This document shows positions 48,168 to 61,227 of a stretch of 64,000 nucleotides of DNA, piece by piece. The notes below the pieces were generated by a model. It was not told the DNA's origin, did no database searches, and saw only the letters and a list, made by a program, of their open reading frames with translations. A program made the translations under genes and the position numbers. This stretch comes from Schoenoplectus triqueter (Eukaryota > Streptophyta > Magnoliopsida > Poales > Cyperaceae): NCBI GenBank assembly GCA_964058805.1, contig CAXKVV010002148.1, forward strand, positions 62,001 to 126,000. Direction: 5' to 3'. Numbering within the stretch: position 1 is the stretch's first letter; every line of letters starts with the position of its first letter.

Positions 48168-51100
48168 TTTTTTTTTTTTTTTTTTGAAAAATAGCAATCT
48201 CGATAGGTGTCAATTCCATTATGAAATCATATAAATACCAAATAAAATATCCATCAAATTTTACAAAAGAAAACTACTAATGGTCTCTAAGGGGCATACC
48301 CCAACCGAGACCCCCAAAAAGAGCATCCACCGGGCTCTGAGGGGCATACCCCAGCAGAGACCCGACAAAGCATATAAACGATAAAGAAGAGAAAAATACA
48401 ACTGCTAATACAACCCAACGCCTCTAATCCTCCGCCGAGTCATCAGAAAGCAGAAAAGGCTCCTTTGGTAAAGCAGAAAAGGCTCCTTTTGTAAAACATT
48501 TTCCAATGGTTTTCATTTTCGCCAAAAGAAGAAATGAAAGAAGTTTCAGTTCTATTTACAGAGAATAGTTCTGTAGGAGAAGAAAAGTAAAGGAGAAAGT
48601 GAGGGTATTTTGGTATTTATTAAAAAATAAGTTAATTTGAAATATTTTATATAGTATTAGTGATATTTTGACAATTATATAGATTTTGAAGTGGTATTAG
48701 AGTTAATTTTAAAATGACATTTTGACAAATTAAAAGTTTTATGGTGACATTTTGACAAATTCCCCTTCTATATATATAAACAACGCATAGATGTGAGCTA
48801 TAATAGATCAGAGAGATTTGACTGAGGTATTAGGATTAAACGTGAGTCGGTTGCGTTCTCCCCAGACCCTCCAACACACTGCCTCACAGAGTGCAACGAG
48901 AATACTCATGTCTCCCCCGCTGGCTGTCTGACAGCTATCCCAAAGGATAGCCAAGGATGAAATGTCAAAATGAACTCTCTCCAGCTCATTAACCCAGTTC
49001 CAAATTTGAGAACTAATGGAGCAATGAAGAAAGAGGTGTTCAACATATTCAGAGATCTCTCTACACAAAACACACTCAGGGGAGCCAACCCAGCCCTTCT
49101 TCAACAATAGGTCCTTAGTCAGGATGCAATGGTGAAATACCAGCCATAGAAAGACACGGATTTTCAGAGGGATACCAGCTTTCCAGAGGGATTGAAATCT
49201 AGGGACCTTGATCCCACCAAAATATAGGAATTGGTATTGCATTTTCACAGAATACCCAGTTGTTGGTTATTCCATAGCAGGATATCGGATGTGCCTTGAA
49301 GGGGAGAAAAAGCAGCTATTTGGTGTGCAGCTCCATCCACTCTTGTTGCTGCAGCTGATTTAGAGGTCTTTTGAAGTCTACCTGAAATCTTAGCCCATCC
49401 TCAGCTTCCCAGGCCTCTTCTACAGTCAGTTTAGGGTTAGTGGCTAGAGCTGCCAATTAAGGGAATGAATGCGATAGGGACATCTCTCCCACCTAAACAT
49501 CAGACCAGAACTGAGTGTGTGATTCATCACCCACGTGCACCCTAGCCCCCATATTGACCAGTTCAAGCTCCAATTCAATAGCTTTCCAAAATGGGGATTT
49601 CCCTTTAACCCCTAAAGACTGTTTAGCTAGGATGATAGACTTCCACAGATTATAGTAATTAGGGTTGATATAGTGTCAGCACCACTTACCCAACAAAGTC
49701 TTATTCATTTTCTCTATTTTCAAAATCCCCCAACCACCATTAAGTTTACCCCTGTAGATTTTGGACCATCGTAAAAGAGGGCATTGGTGCTTAAGGTCAG
49801 GTCCTTGCGAGAGGAATTGGGTTCTGATACTGTCCAACTTTTTTCTGACCCACATATGGAGTTTATGAATAGAGAGAATGTACAAGGGGACAACAGAGAG
49901 GACAAATTGCAGCATTATGATTCTGCCTCCCAGAGAGAGGTTCCATTTTCAATTACCCAACTTCTTCTCTATTTTGTGTAATATGTTTTGCCACATCTCT
50001 TTTGGAGGTTTCTCCAATGAATGGGAACACCAAGATATGTAATAGGGAAAGAACAAACTTTGTAACCCAACAAAACAGCCAAAGTTGTACTTTCAAGAGG
50101 AGGGATATTCATAGGGTAGACCTCACTTTTGACATAGTTAATTTTGAGTCCAGAGAAACCCTCAAAAGTAACTAGAACTCATTTCAATGTTTCCACAGTC
50201 ATAGGAGTCAGTTTAATCAATATCAAAGTATCATCAGCATATTGGAGATGGGACACTTGTGAGCCACCTCTCAACTGAGACCCAGTCCTTAGAAAAGGTC
50301 ACTAGCAACTCCTCTGTGAAGCAATTTACAGAAGCCTTCAGCAGCAAAAATAAAAAATAGAGGGGAGAAGGGGTCCCCCGTCTCACCCCCTAGTACTTTC
50401 AAAGTACTCGGTCAAGGATCCATTGATGTTAATACAGACTCTCCCCCCATGTAGAATCTGTTTAATCCAAAGGACCCACTTAGCATCAAACCCCTTGTAT
50501 TCAAAGGTTTCCAAAAAGTACTCACAATTCAATCTATCAAAGGCTTTCTCAAAGTTCAATTTGATTATTAAACCAGGCTCTTTGACTACATGTGTATAAT
50601 GGAGGATTTCTTGTGCTACAACCACACCATCCAAAATATGCATCCCCTTCAGAAATGTATTTTGGGTGGGACCCATAATTCTCTGCAGGACTTGTTCAAA
50701 TCTGGAGGTCAAGACTCTAGTGATCAGTTTGTAAATGCAATTTAGAAGGTTGATGGGTCTATAGTCCTTCACAGTGAGAGCTTGACTTTTCTTGGGTATA
50801 ATAAGACAAACCATCCCTCTATTGAGTTAGGAGATTTAAAATTTACCTTCATGAAAGGCATGAAATAACTTGATCACATCATCCTTAACAATAGACTAAA
50901 AATGCTAGTAAAAGATTATGGGGAGTCCATCTAGTCCTGGGATTTTGGTACTATTCATTTGAAAAAGAGTCATTTTGATCTCCTCTTCAGAAAAAGGGAT
51001 AGTGAGCACCTCATTCTCTTCACTACTGGCCTTCTTCCCTTCTTCCCATACTGAAGGGTCAATCTGTCCAATTCTGGTCCCTTCAATGTTGAACAAGTGT

Positions 51101-52543
51101 TGATAAAAAGGCTGCACATGCCCTTTAATGCAAGAGGGGTCAGAAGATGTCTGACATTGTATCTTCATCTGCCCAATATAGTTTTTTTATTTCTACTGGA
51201 AGCTGCTTTGTGGAAGAATGTAGTGTTGTTATCACCATTTTTAAGCCATAGCTTCTTGGCCCTGGTACTCCAATAGATTTTCTCAGATTGATAGATCTCT
51301 CCCAGCTATTGGTGAGCTTCCTATCAAGAGATCATCTCATCTGGGGTAGGGTCTCTTTGTTCAAAAATTTCTTCCAATTGGGCAATGGTGATTGTGAGGT
51401 GTTTCTTTCTTCTTCTGACTTCTCCCCTCAAGTTAGCAGCCCACCCCTTTAGTTTTCTTCTAAGATTGGCTATCTTACGATTCCAACCTTTGTTGGCATT
51501 GCCTTCAAGTGTTATCTCATTCCATCATTTTTTAACCACCTAAAAGAGGTCCTCATGTTAAAGCCAGTGTGGCTTAAATCTGAAGATAGAATTGTTAGGA
51601 GGAGTAGAGGGAGGAGACTTGAGGACAAGGGGCTATGATCAGACATGATCCTTGGTAAACTCATAAGAGAATGATGAGGAAAATGTGAGCCCCAAGAATC
51701 ATCACAAAAAAAATTATCCAAGAGGGTCATGAATAGACTAGAACCTCCTCTGGCCCATGTGAATTTCTGGGAGGAGAGAAATTTCATTAATTCCAATATC
51801 AACAATACAGAAATTAAACCCTCTGCTAGTATTAGAGTTGAATAAAGGGCCTTACCTTTCACTCCTTTTACGAATGGCATTAAAATCACCAGCCATCAAT
51901 CATGAAACATCCACAACTGATCTGATGTCACGAATTTCATCCCAGAAGGCATTCCTTGAGCTATTACCAGTGGGGCCATAAACACTGGTAAATGCCTAGA
52001 GAAAGCCATCTGATTTGTTTTTGAGGAAAACTATAACAGAATAGTGGCCTAAAAAGTAGTTAAGAACCTCTACCTTTGCTTCGTTAACCCCAATAAAGAT
52101 ACCCCCAGCCAACCCTACGGCTGGTAAACATTGCCACTAGGTAATGTGAGGTACCATTGTTGAAAGCAATCGAGAAGAGAATACTTCTTTGTTTCTTGCA
52201 CCTCCAAGACATCAATTGAGTGCTCCCGAAGGATCTCCCTGAGCTTTCTTCATTTGCTAGGGCCTTCAGGCCTCTATAATTCCAATTGAGAACATTCACG
52301 GAGGTGGGATGATCTCCCCCTCTGTTGGTACCGGTACAAGCATCAAGGGTGCCTCTTCTGAGTCCAACAAATCAATAGAATTGAGCACCTCAACCAAAAC
52401 AGTACGCAATGAGTCAGTACCAAGGCATTTCAGCTTACGGATATTAGTTACCCTCTTACGATTGGAGATAACCAGACTAACCCCCACCTCATTAAAAATC
52501 ACTCAAAGACGATCGTCAGAAAGGTTAGAAAAAGGAAGATAAT
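48168..52543 (-). mobile_element. LINE (L1-type) retrotransposon, 3' part with ORF2
   Basis: The minus-strand element ends in an 18-base A tail (T-run at 48168-48185). Its 3' UTR contains TTCATAATGGAATTGACACC before the tail. ORF2 lies at 48808-52300. At 52544 the LINE is interrupted by a TGTCACACCCC LTR-like repeat, and its 5' part resumes at about 55990. The structure indicates nesting: LINE first, LTR repeat later. Confidence 0.85.
48808..52300 (-). pseudogene. LINE ORF2: endonuclease, reverse transcriptase, zf-RVT
   Basis: Pieces in order from the N-terminus: MNVLNWNYRGLKALA (endonuclease start, 52299); FTWARGGSS...LPRIMSDHSPL (endonuclease, 51512-51889); then DYRPINLLNCIYKLITRVL and KLNFEKAFD (reverse transcriptase, 50383-50814). 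Next come GDPFSPLFFIFAAEGF and LQYADDTLILIKL (catalytic box, about 50250), the thumb region (49676-49915) and the zf-RVT domain with KIRVFLWLVFHHCILTKDLL...CVLC...HLFLHC (48808-49248). Frame shifts and stops separate the pieces. The first RT aspartate (LDFEKAF in the family) is Asn here. It is dead. Confidence 0.88.
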
Positions 52544-55500
52544 TGTCACACCCCAGAATAATTAAAATGGATTTGGAATGATTAATCCTATTACGTACAC
52601 ACGATGAAACGTGCGTACGAAAGACTAAATGAATAAAATAAATCAAATACTGAATAAATAAAATAATAATAATACAAAATAATATACAGTCCAGAGTAAG
52701 AAAAAAATACAACGCCTGCATTGACGGGGCTAGCTCGATCGGAATGGGCAGCAAAATCTCTCCAATAAAAACCCAAAATAAAGAAATAAAATTTAAAATC
52801 CGATGAATCCTAATCAACTACCCTGCTCACATGCGGATGCGGCGAAGCATCTCTGTCACCACGTAAGATTGTATGTGAATAATTTTAAAAATTATTTAGT
52901 ACAGATTTAAATTCAGCATTAAAATTTAATCTTCTTTCCTATACTGGACTCATATACCGATACTAACCTCCTAAGTGTAATAAATATCCATTTATAAGTA
53001 AATTTATAATTTAATACATCTCTTTAAAAATTTCGCTATGATGCGATGACATATATATATATATATGTGTATGAATATAGATATATAAAGTACGAGATTT
53101 GAAGCACCCGTATATATATAATCTAGTTGTAGATCATCAATCTATCCATAAAAGGGCACGTGATCGGACCCTGAACTTGTGACTTATCTAAGTATGCACG
53201 TATTCTGGCCCAACTTATAAATTTAGAATTTTCGAGTAAGCGGACGCTAATGCCCTGAATACCTTAAGAAAATTTGATCTTCCGAGGCGATAACGCCCTA
53301 GGAGAGTGACGACTAAAAGCACGTACTCGATATTCTAAATCTGGTGATCCACCTCATAGAATAATAGTAATATAATAAGACAAAAGGGATTAACAAGTTA
53401 TGATTTCAGTTGTCATATCGTCAAAAGAAAATAACTACCCGTGAAATGATAAATCAAAAATATAATACAAATGAAAGCTTACACTGTACCAACCAAGGGT
53501 CAGAGGACCACATCCTGAGAAAAGATAAAATACAATATAATACAGATGGGAGCCTACACTGTACCAACCAGGGGCCAAAGGACCGCATCCCGAATGAGAG
53601 CCTACACTATACCAACCAGGGGTCAGAGGACCGCATCCTGAGAAATGACAAAGCAAAATATGATACAAATTTGAGCCTACACTGTACCAACTAGGGCCCA
53701 GAGGACCGCATCCCAAGAAACAACAAATGGAGTAGAATCTAGACTCAGATATGGTCTGAAAGACATAGTATCCTAATCGCTCAAATTTAGATTAAAAATC
53801 TTAATCATACTAAGAATAGTAAAATTATAATATTGATCAAATGAAAAATACTTTGGCACGGTCGAACCCGTCAAATGACGGGGTCGGTGGATAACCAACA
53901 AGCAAATGTGCACAATGCATATACAAATCAAGGGGAACGTAACCCGTTGGTCTGGTTATGTAAGGCAACCTCGGACTGAAAATTATTTGGCCCGCCTCTT
54001 AGCACTCTCATGTATTTAATGCATGATTAACGACCTAACTTAATTAATAATTAGTGCTAGTAATAATATTTTTCTAATAATTATAATCTACAACTTGATT
54101 TTTTAATTCTATCTGATCCTATCTTAGGACTATTTTTTCAATCCTACTTCTATCCTGTCTAAATGCAATATGACATGATATAATGCGAATGCAAGTAGGT
54201 CCCAAAAATATTGATCAATTTATCGAATGCAATGACAGTTTAATTTGGGTCTCTAAACAATATTTGGTCAGAAAATATTACAGTTCAGATTTATTTTAAA
54301 AATATTTTTATTTTTGGTTTGGATTCCTGATTCTGAAGAAAGAAAAGCAAATTCCAGGAAATCGTACCTAAGAATGTTGGTGCAGATAGTCGCTCTACTT
54401 CAGAGGCAGCACATCCGTTTCGGGGCCAGCGTCTGCGTCTACGCGGTCAAAGAATGATCTCATACTCAGCAATTGGATCTAAATCAGGTATATCATCTAT
54501 TATTGATTTAATTAAATTTTCATAAGTTTTAAATGAATTATTTTGTAAGTCATATTTAATTTATAATTGGAGTATCGCATAACGTTCGATTAGGTTTTAC
54601 GTTTTCACAAAATTTTGGAAGCATCTCTAATATAATTATAAGGTGACAGAATATTTCCTTATTTATATTTTTGTCACTTTTAATAGGTTTATAGCATAAT
54701 CACTTATGTTAAAATTTCTTTATTTTTATTTCAAGCTTACAATGTGTGTGTTCGTTGGAGTTCAAGTCGATGAGTTTGACGTGAGTCGTTCGGCAAGCGA
54801 CAAGGAAAATCAAATGAATAAAAACACGCCTTCCAAGCACTTAACGAAATATATGATTTTATTTATTCAATTCTATTACAATTATATTTACCAGACTATA
54901 ATTATAATTATAATGAAATAAAAAAATTGATTAATAAATAGTGTTTTATATTTGATTATTGATTCTATAACAAATAGAGAAATTAATTAATATATATGTT
55001 TTAATATTTATAAGTATGATATTTACTATACTAATAGAAAGTTATTTACTTAAGTATTTATGGATTGCATAATTCTTGTTACCATCATATATTATTTATA
55101 TCTAGAAATTCGTATTTACATATGCGAATCCCTGGTTACATTATTAAATAGTGTATATATTATTTGAAAGTAAGAAGTTAATGCAAGGGTAATAAAATGA
55201 TAATTTGAATATTCTATTTAACACTTGGAATTATTATATAATGGAATTCATTTATATATGTACGTATACAATCTTCTGTTAGAATTACTTCTAACATCAA
55301 GGAACGCATTTTACACCTACATAGCGTCACAACTAATTAATATTTGTTAATTTTACTTAAATCAATTCTCGAATACTTTAGTCTAATGATTATGGTTCTA
55401 AGCATGATTAACTAATAATTCTCATTGACATTATTTTCATTTCGTTATCCTATTTATACGTTAAATAACCAAAATCAGGTCAGCAAGGCAATAACAGCAT

Positions 55501-55896
55501 ATACAATAACCAACAAAAGGTGGAGCACGGCTTAGCCGGCAGCCCACATCAGAAGCAAGGGGCGACAACAGAGGCACGAGGCTCAGCCCCGCATAAGGCC
55601 CACACGGCCGAAAACAAAGAAAAGGATAGATTACCTAATTGATCGAGGCAACGAGGAGCACAAGAGATTGCACAAAGACAACTAGGATTATTGGCTCGCG
55701 TTCAAGCAAAGACGAGGCAGCTAGGTTTCAGGGGGGATCAGCTTTGGCCAACAACGGTGCTGATGAGGGAAGGTGCGGCAGGTCCAACCCTGGGTGCTGG
55801 TTCGGCTTTGTTGTGTTGCTCGGTCCGAGATGGGCGAGTTGGCAAGGTGGTCGCTTCTAATTGGATAAGAGGAGGGGGTAGGTAGGGCCTATTACA
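52544..55896 (+). mobile_element. Long LTR-like repeat (TGTCACACCCC...TATTACA), copy 2
   Basis: It starts TGTCACACCCCAGAATAA inside LINE sequence and probably ends GGGCCTATTACA. Positions 53731-54374 are similar to window positions 1-675, and 54905-55000 share the AATAGAGAAATTAATTAA motif of 1000-1745. No polyprotein motifs occur, so it may be a solo LTR of about 3.35 kb or another large non-coding element. Flanking 5-mers (ATAAT left, ACCGG right) do not match, so the right end is provisional. The text GGTCGCTTCTAATTGGATA occurs twice near that end (about 55848 and 55900). Confidence 0.55.
53465..53725 (+). repeat. Four tandem units with GGACCGCATCC core
   Basis: GAGCCTACACTGTACCAACC followed by AGGGGTCAGAGGACCGCATC occurs four times, with starts at about 53475, 53550, 53596 and 53672. 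AT-rich spacers of 0-30 bp separate them. They sit upstream of the region shared with the window start. Confidence 0.7.
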
Positions 55897-55989
55897 ACCG
55901 GTCGCTTCTAATTGGATATTTTGAGCTGCCCTGACTCCACCACTTCTCTAGCTTTTGGAACCCAAGTTTGATCTTGGTGCCCACGATCA

Positions 55990-57170
55990 AAGTTACTATT
56001 GATCCCTCCTACATCTAGTTCAAATATAACAGTGTAGAAAGCGAGTCTGAGGAGGAGGTAAGAAGGAAATGTCTGAAAGTGCCACCTTAACCCTCATCCA
56101 CCTACTGTATAGCCAGTTGTTGTTGTACCAATCCACCTCCAAAATATCACCTACCTCGTCGAGACATTTTTGGATATGTTGGGTTGTGCTCAGTTTGAGC
56201 GGGAGACCCTTGACCAGAACCCAATATTGCTTAAGGGCCTGACCAGGGTTGACACCTACACCTTCGGCCGGGAGGACTTGAATCACTTGATTCTCAGCCT
56301 CTAGTTTACCCTCTCATAACCATTTCTTCCTCCAGTAATGTGGCAGTTCAACCAAGAAACTATTACAATCGCGCAAAACACGAGTGACCCAACAAACTTA
56401 GGAAAAATGTTGCTGCAAGAAATGCTCAAGATCCCTAGGAGGGAATGATCTTGCTTTGTGGAGGATGAAACAACACTTAAGACGCTTCTCGATCTGCTTG
56501 ACCGAGCGATCCTCAGAAAAATAAGATCGTGGAATGGGGGGGGAGTCATTGATTCTTGCTGAGAACGATGAGGGAGAAAGGAGTAATTCTTCTAAGGAGG
56601 CAGATGGTTCTCATTTTGTCTCTGAGGAGACGATCCGTCTTTGCACTGGAAGGACCGATTGCCCGTCTTGTGACATCGAAAGCAGGCGAGAGCATTACGA
56701 CAAGAGGAAGTGAAGTGACCTCTCTCACTGCATCAGAAGCAACATTTGGTCTGTTCCCAAGAGGAATCAAGATTCGATCTTGTCTTTTCTTGCACTGGAA
56801 AGCATGGGAGAATCAGATCAGAAATAGCGCAAGCAGACGCCCCAGCCTCAGATCAGACAATCGAGGTCAAATGGGGAATTCTGACAGAGGGGGTCCCTTT
56901 GGCAGTAGAGTTGGGCAGCGGAGCCACACGAGCCACCTCCACATAGGATGGCTGTGCAGCCGGAGAAGAAGGCCCAAGTGCCAAAGCCTGAGTGAGGCCC
57001 AGCTATTGGAGGAGGCCCGTAACCAAAAGAGACCCCAGAAGATGAATTGAGACAATTCAAGAATATGCAAAATTGAGAAGAGAGCTGTTGGATCCACGGT
57101 GGCCGGTAGAGGTGGAGAATATCGCTGAGGTGACGATGGCCTACTCAGACTAGGAGCGCTCAACATCCAC
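55990..57170 (-). pseudogene. LINE ORF1 remnant (zinc knuckles and DUF4283-like)
   Basis: On the minus strand two adjacent CCHC-type knuckles can be read at about 56765-56640: CF-stop-CSERGHFTSSC and CFRCHKTGNRSFQC. The first is interrupted by a stop and the second has Asn for the zinc-binding His. Further on come YFSEDRSVKQIEKRLKCCF and KQYWVLVKGLPLKLSTTQHI, with KCLDEVGDILEVD and WLYSRWMRVKVALSD, which resemble the nucleic-acid-binding ORF1 region of plant LINEs. Frames shift several times. It belongs with the ORF2 at 48808-52300, separated by the later insertion. Confidence 0.65.
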
Positions 57171-57179
57171 TGTAGAGAG

Positions 57180-58355
57180 TTATGGACAGCTTAAGATAGA
57201 GAAAAAAATCATTATGATTACATGGGGAAGAGATCTAGAGTGTAATTTTGGCATTATTCTGAAGAAATAGAAAGATGATTGTATTTACCCTAATTTGGAA
57301 AAATGAAAGCATAAATTGTCTTGTACAGTGAAGTTTATATAATATTATTGGTTTTAAGGGCACGCATGGAAATTTCTCTCATTCTTTAGGTAATATTGTA
57401 TTTTAATCATATTTTATATTAATTTATAAGTTTGCTAGTAACTTTTCTATCACCGCTAAAATTGAAGGGATTTGGCAATGCCTTAAAATGCATTCAATCT
57501 GGAACTGGTATCATCTCAGGGGTTGGCACTGGTACAAAGTGCAATGATGTAAATGACATCAAAAGACTTCGAGAATTTGCCTCTTCACTAGCTTCATCAT
57601 ATTCATGTATCAGTTTCATTGACCATGATCTAACCATGTTGTTGCTTCGAGTACTAATTAAATCAACTAGGGAATAATATGCTAAGCAGTTCCTTTGCAA
57701 TGTTTGCAATCAGTTCAAACACAGTCAAACCAATACATGAAGAGAAAATCTGAAAGAGTAGAGGCGGGCCAGAGTTTCCAATTGGTAAAACAAAGCTGTA
57801 GGAAGTACTGTCTTCACAAATGAGATAAAGAAGAGGAATGCTCAGAAGCTTCTTATCAGCCAATCTCGCCTTGTTGATGCTCTTCCCTTGACTGATTGAC
57901 AGGAATAAAATTGGATATACTCTTTTTAGCACACTACAAGAATTTTGATCAAATGTACGAAAAGCTTTTTCTTTCATGAGCATTTTTGCAATGTTGTTAA
58001 CTTCATTGATATTATGAAATCGATTGGGCCAAAAATAGATTATAAAATGTCAGTTAATTTGACTCAGTAAATGACATTTTTCTAAAAGTTTTGCCCCAGC
58101 GTTTCTCTCAAGAATCCTTACTGGCAAGGCAAAGATTTATAAAATACATATTCCTTAGTAGAGGACGAAAATGAGGAATTTGATTGAACTATCGTCTTAC
58201 TTTGAGGAAACAAAAAATATATTAAAGGGTTGGATTCTATTTCAGATCAGATGAAATCCAAAGAGAACTAGATTTTTTTTTGACATTAAAGATAGCAAGT
58301 TAATAGCAAGTGATCCAAGGCCTAATCCCAAACTAGCTGCAAGGCACTTGAAGTA
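57180..58355. other. Intergenic DNA
   Basis: No gene recognised. Minus-strand open frames at 57494-57709 and 57663-57983 have protein-like composition but no family I can name and no clear splice context. Confidence 0.35.
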
Positions 58356-58358
58356 GGC

Positions 58359-59580
58359 TGTAAGAGCTAATGCAATGGATGTGTCCAGTAACAACGATAG
58401 TGGAGAAGAATGAAGTCAAGAGTTAGTTACTACCGTTTGGCAGTTTTGTTCAATTGTATAAGAGTGTTATAAATAGGATGTGACGAATGCAATTTGTAAC
58501 ACTTCAAAGTATCAATGAAATCATAATACTCAAACAAGTATTCTCAGTATATCTTATATGGCATCAGAGCCCTCTAACATGGGCATATGCTCTTTTCTTT
58601 CTTTCTTTTTCGATCCACAGATCTAATTTCTTCAATTACTTTAATTTCTCATCTCTCATGGCGGGATCTCACCAAACGATGTCGATCTCAACTCTACGAA
58701 CTGATCAACCGATTCAGTTTTCTCGCTAGATTCTTATTATTTTGAATCAAGACAGTATTTACTGTGGAAGTCGTAGGTCTTATCAGTTCTTCATGGTTAT
58801 GATCTTGTCGACTTCCTTGATGGCTCTCTTCTTCCTCTGTCATCTACAATCGCTACAAATGGTGTTACTTCTCTTAATCCCGCCTATGCCAAATGACATC
58901 AACAAGAACAATTGATGTTGGCATGATTTTTTAGCTCTATCTCAGCTCTGATCTTGATGCAGGTCTTGAATGCATCCACAACGCAACAACACTGGCAGCA
59001 ATTGCTTCGCACTCACACTTCTTAGTCAATTGCTAAGATGTTAGAACTTAAATTGTTACTTCAAATTTCTAAGAAAGGAAGCCCTTCTTGCTTGCAATTC
59101 ATTCAGCATATGCAAAACATTACTGATCGGCTACGTAGTATTGCATCTTATATTTTTTATCAAAATCTTGTTCTCTACACTCTTCAGAGGCTTGGCTCTG
59201 AATATGAAATATTTGTTGCTGCATTCTCTATGCGTCAAACAGATGTATGCAAACCTTCAAAACTTGCTTTCGACTTATGAAGCTCATCTTCAAGCCAATC
59301 TTCCATCGATCAACACAACCTCTACACATCTGACAACTGCTGCTCTGAGCAATAATTCCCTTTCTACCTTGAAGCTTTCTTTGCATCGGGGTCTGCATCC
59401 AAGCAATTTTCGCCCAATAAAAGATCTCAGGGTCCTAATTCCAACTATGATTTCAGATCTATCAGAGGTCGGGGAGCTCATTGAGGTCAAGGTTAAGGTC
59501 AGTACCATAATAATTCAACTGATGTTGCCTGTCAGATTTTTTTAAAATGGGGTCACACTGCAACTACATGCTATTCTCCT
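58359..59580 (+). mobile_element. Copia 5' fragment: LTR, primer site and gag
   Basis: TGGCATCAGAGC (58559-58570) closely resembles the initiator-Met primer site. The preceding 190-200 bp, from about TGTAAGAGCTAATG with TTATAAATAGG near 58468, is the LTR. After it a broken gag reads QISKKGSPSCLQFIQHMQNI and LVLYTLQRLGSEYEIFVAAF (59038-59280). In another frame follow LLSTYEAHLQANL and the knuckle CQIFLKWGHTATTC (about 59527-59570), in which the second Cys is Phe. Nothing of pol follows. Confidence 0.75.
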
Positions 59581-59589
59581 TCCTTTAGT

Positions 59590-61220
59590 GTAACTACATG
59601 TAACCAATTTAATATTTATAGGGTCTATGAGCTATGAATTGTGCATTTTTCATGATGAGACAAGTTTTTACAAGAGGGTGAAAATGATTTGGAAATGGAA
59701 TATTAAAGTCTTGTGATGGACATTTGGAGGATGTTGGATAGATCCACCGACTGGATGCCATATTGAGAGATGTCGGGTTACCTATAAATGTCAACGATAT
59801 ATCCACAAATGATGATCCTGATGTTGCTCCTGAACCAGAGCGTATGAATTTCAGTGATGTAGATTGATATTCTTTTTGTACCGCTGACTTATCGTTCACT
59901 GATATGTTGGCTTGAGGTGGCGATGCTGGATCAAGCATTTCTTAGCCATTCACATAGGGCTACCCGCATACAGAGGACATTCAGCAGACCCCATATGAAC
60001 TGAGCACTTCTCAGTCATTTGCACAGGACTACCTGCATAAATAGAATACTCAGCAGGCCCCTTATAGACCATCCTCCTCGGTGCTCGCTGATTTCGAGTA
60101 TGATATTTTGGTCGACTATCAGTATGATACTCCGGAGTAGCCGTTGATGGTGCATGACGATGATGATTTTGATGATGATCTGTGGCTTGATACTCTTCCA
60201 TTAGTATTGAGACAACCACGACGGGTTAAGCATCCATGTGTGCGATATACACCCAGTACCTGACTCTCTATTTACTTTTTGGTTGTTAGTTATTAGTTGT
60301 TGTTATGAACATTTTATTACCATTATGGACTCATATTTTAATATGAACTTTATTTATCGCTTAGATGTTAGTTATTATGGACTTTATTAGTTATTTTTCT
60401 GCATATATTAGTTGTTTAGTTTTCTTATTACGAAGTATGAACGATAAGTCATGGACTTTATTAGTGTAACAAAAGAAGACGCATATTTTCTTGAATGAAA
60501 TCGGAAGATTAACTGAACGGGGAATACAAAGGAAGGTGCAGGTTTTCGTTAATGGAAATGGGAGCACATGAGGACACATCTGTTAAAGGCGGACCGAGAA
60601 GGATGGGGACGTCTTTGTTAAAGGCGGATCGAGGAGCATGGGACGCTTTTCTTAAAGACGAAATTATTATTTCCGTCAAATATCTACATCTACTTTCATA
60701 CTTGTGATTTATATATTTTATTTTGTTATTAATAAAAAAATTAGTGGATAATTTATTGTTGCTAATTGATTACTGACGTTGCGTTACTTTGGGTGTGAGA
60801 GCATCATCCGACAAAGAAAAAGTGGGCCTAGCGAAATTTCATGTCATGTCACAGTTTAATTTAGGGGTTCCCCATCAATTTAGTGATGTGTTTCCAGAAA
60901 TTTGTTAATTACAAAGCCCATCAATTTTGTAATAAAAATAGCAACCCCTGATTTTTTTAATCAGTTTTCAATGTTTTTTGTACAAATTGTTCTTAATAAA
61001 ATATACCCTAATATATATAAATCAAATATATCAATAACGTCATGTTTTTTTTTTATAAAAACAACTTGAAAAAAATAACTATTAGTGACTCCGAAATATT
61101 TAGATAAGTATTTAAAGAGTCAATCTATTGATATTTTGTATATAAACGGTCAACATTTGAATGATTCTGTGCTTCGTTAATTTTTGTTATTTTGACTTTA
61201 TTGTAATATCATATTCTCCT
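59590..61220. other. Unclassified degenerate DNA
   Basis: A + strand frame at about 60085-60260 reads FEYDILVDYQYDTPE, a stop, then VHDDDDFDDDLWLDTLPL and RQPRRVKHPCVRYTPST. This acidic-then-basic tail looks like the end of a transposon-type protein but I cannot classify it. Positions 60575-60660 hold a twice-repeated CTTTGTTAAAGGCGGATCGA-like unit. The rest is AT-rich. Confidence 0.35.
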
Positions 61221-61227
61221 TCCTTTA

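Noticed and set aside
52539..55901. Target-site duplication for the long LTR-like repeat
   Set aside because: Left 5-mer ATAAT and right 5-mer ACCGG do not match, so no duplication is claimed.
57494..57983. Two adjacent minus-strand open frames with protein-like composition
   Set aside because: I could not recognise a family or find splice links; kept only as a note.
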